The notes under the pieces: model-generated
What the model was told of the DNA's origin: nothing
Seen by the model: the letters and a program-made list of their open reading frames with translations, nothing else
Database searches by the model: none
Assembly (NCBI RefSeq): GCF_039631355.1
Contig: NZ_JBDIVF010000008.1
Coordinates: 88,740 to 152,739 of the forward strand
DNA length: 64,000 bases
Origin: Uliginosibacterium paludis
GTDB taxonomy: Bacteria > Pseudomonadota > Gammaproteobacteria > Burkholderiales > Rhodocyclaceae
Reading direction: 5' to 3'
Translations under genes and position numbers: made by a program
Part shown: piece after piece, positions 62,929-64,000 of the stretch
Position numbering within the stretch: position 1 is the stretch's first letter
Layout of the letters: each line of letters opens with the position of its first letter

Positions 62929-62987
62929 GTTTTTCTCCTATGAACCGGTTTCGATTGACCGGCTCGCAATGGCACTACAAGTAAATT

Positions 62988-63017
62988 CTCTCGCGCCTTG
63001 TACGCGAAGCGCGAGAG
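62988..63017 (-). promoter_or_regulatory. Hairpin between rpsJ and rplC
   Basis: CTCTCGCGC / GCGCGAGAG is a perfect 9-bp stem with a 12-base loop, placed midway in the rpsJ-rplC gap. No T tract follows on the minus strand. It may be a leader structure, an RNA processing site or an L4-type control element; which is unknown. Confidence 0.55.
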
Positions 63018-63053
63018 TCTAACTCAGAACCTTACAGCAACGCAAGCCAGCAG

Positions 63054-63365
63054 TTACTGCAACTTGATCTCGACGTCAACACCTGCCGGAAGATCCAGCT
63101 TCATCAGAGCGTCAACCGTCTTGTCTGTCGGGTCGATGATGTCCATCAGGCGCAGATGGGTGCGGATTTCGAACTGGTCGCGCGAAGTCTTGTTGACGTG
63201 CGGCGAACGCAGAATGTTGAAACGCTCGATTTTGGTCGGCATGGGAACCGGGCCACGAACCACGGCACCAGTGCGCTTGGCTGTTTCAACGATTTCCTGG
63301 GCAGACTGATCGATCAGACGATAGTCAAAGGCCTTCAGGCGGATACGGATTTTCTGATTTGCCAT
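63054..63365 (-). CDS. rpsJ: 30S ribosomal protein S10
   Basis: The 103-residue protein reads MANQKIRIRLKAFDYRLIDQ and includes GPVPMPTKIERFNILRSPHVNK, the S10 signature. It is part of the 30S head and is NusE in transcription antitermination. The frame is open four codons further to 63377; ATG 63365 is the family start. It lies 80 bases after tuf with a hairpin between them. Confidence 0.98.
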   Translation of the reverse strand: MANQKIRIRLKAFDYRLIDQSAQEIVETAKRTGAVVRGPVPMPTKIERFNILRSPHVNKTSRDQFEIRTHLRLMDIIDPTDKTVDALMKLDLPAGVDVEIKLQ

Positions 63366-63394
63366 GATGAATTCCAAAGAGCGAAAAAGAGCAC

Positions 63395-63430
63395 AAAGAA
63401 CAAACGGCGCACCCTTAACAGAGTGCGCCG
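63395..63430 (-). terminator. Hairpin with T-rich tail between tuf and rpsJ
   Basis: On the minus strand CGGCGCAC / GTGCGCCG form a perfect 8-bp stem with a 10-base loop, followed by TTTGTTCTTT. It starts 16 bases past the tuf stop and may end or attenuate tuf transcripts. Confidence 0.7.
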
Positions 63431-63445
63431 CAAGAAGCGCGAAAG

Positions 63446-64000
63446 TTACTCGACGATCTTCGCCACCACTCCGGCGCCGACAGTACGGCCACCTTCGCGG
63501 ATTGCAAAGCGCAGACCTTCTTCCATCGCGATCGGAGCGATCAGCTTGACGGTCATCTGGATGTTGTCACCCGGCATGACCATCTCGACACCTTCCGGCA
63601 GCGAGATCGCGCCAGTCACGTCCGTCGTACGGAAGTAGAACTGCGGACGGTAGTTGTTGAAGAACGGGGTGTGACGACCACCTTCGTCCTTGCTCAGCAC
63701 ATACACTTCGCCCGTGAAGTGGGTGTGCGGCTTGATCGAACCCGGCTTGCACAGCACCTGGCCGCGCTCCACGTCTTCGCGCTTGGTGCCACGCAGCAGC
63801 ACGCCGACGTTGTCACCGGCCTGACCTTGATCCAGCAGCTTGCGGAACATTTCCACGCCGGTACAGGTCGTCTTGACGGTGTCCTTGATGCCAACGATTT
63901 CGATTTCTTCGCCAACCTTCACGACACCACGCTCGACACGACCCGTCACCACGGTACCGCGACCCGAGATCGAGAACACGTCTTCGATCGGCATCAGGAA
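63446..64000 (-). CDS. tuf: Elongation factor Tu, C-terminal 184 residues (truncated by window edge)
   Basis: The visible part begins FLMPIEDVFSISGRGTVVTG and covers domains 2 and 3 of EF-Tu, with EMFRKLLDQGQAGDNVGVLL, GSIKPHTHFTGEVYVLSKDEGGRHTPFF and the end REGGRTVGAGVVAKIVE. EF-Tu brings aminoacyl-tRNA to the ribosome as a GTP complex. The GTPase domain is beyond the right edge. It precedes the S10 operon. Beta-proteobacteria usually have a second tuf copy. Confidence 0.97.
   Translation of the reverse strand, partial: FLMPIEDVFSISGRGTVVTGRVERGVVKVGEEIEIVGIKDTVKTTCTGVEMFRKLLDQGQAGDNVGVLLRGTKREDVERGQVLCKPGSIKPHTHFTGEVYVLSKDEGGRHTPFFNNYRPQFYFRTTDVTGAISLPEGVEMVMPGDNIQMTVKLIAPIAMEEGLRFAIREGGRTVGAGVVAKIVE

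Overview
The window is GC-rich bacterial chromosome, most likely from a betaproteobacterium close to the Rhodocyclales. The grounds are the tuf-S10-spc-alpha ribosomal supercluster with infA between secY and rpmJ, the divergent uvrA/ssb pair, an argJ start next to an HDOD gene, and Gram-negative features (NodT-type outer-membrane efflux lipoprotein, TRAP binding protein, flagellin). Genus is not decided. I saw no rRNA, tRNA, CRISPR, insertion sequence or prophage.

Layout. 1-7 kb, minus strand: a patatin-like protein without catalytic residues, a short KdpD-like kinase, a KdpE-like regulator, the potassium transporter Kup, an HDOD-GAF protein and the first codons of argJ. 7-18 kb: nudC, an orphan TRAP binding protein, a DHA2 exporter, an Atm1-type ABC exporter, a membrane GGDEF protein, an ammonium channel, a His-rich small lipoprotein, a degenerate GGDEF/EAL protein and a lipoprotein pectate lyase. 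18-23 kb: a MarR-NodT-EmrA-EmrB efflux operon with a perfect 14-bp palindrome at its front.

23.4-33.5 kb is the most unusual block. Two convergent operons encode two versions of the circularly permuted ATP-grasp/alpha-E pair (one split, one fused), two transglutaminase-fold proteins (one joined to DUF2126) and a 64-residue unknown protein. A 10-copy heptamer array matching a G-quadruplex motif lies at the convergence point, and a sigma-54-like promoter precedes the plus-strand operon. This resembles the poorly understood amidoligase/peptide-tagging operons predicted by comparative genomics.

33.7-38.2 kb: folD, purE, purK, a dienelactone-hydrolase-like protein and Sua5, tightly packed. 38-46 kb: a flagellin with an inserted HExxH metalloprotease domain (flagellinolysin), a chemoreceptor, a pirin/azoreductase/LysR redox unit with a clear operator, rpoH behind a perfect CIRCE element, and ssb. 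46-49 kb: uvrA.

49.4-64 kb, minus strand: tuf (3' part), rpsJ, rplC-D-W-B, rpsS, rplV, rpsC, rplP, rpmC, rpsQ, then rplN-X-E, rpsN, rpsH, rplF, rplR, rpsE, rpmD, rplO, secY, infA, rpmJ, rpsM-K-D, rpoA, rplQ, closed by a symmetric terminator. A promoter-like and a terminator-like element between rpsQ and rplN mark the S10/spc boundary, and hairpins separate tuf from rpsJ and rpsJ from rplC.
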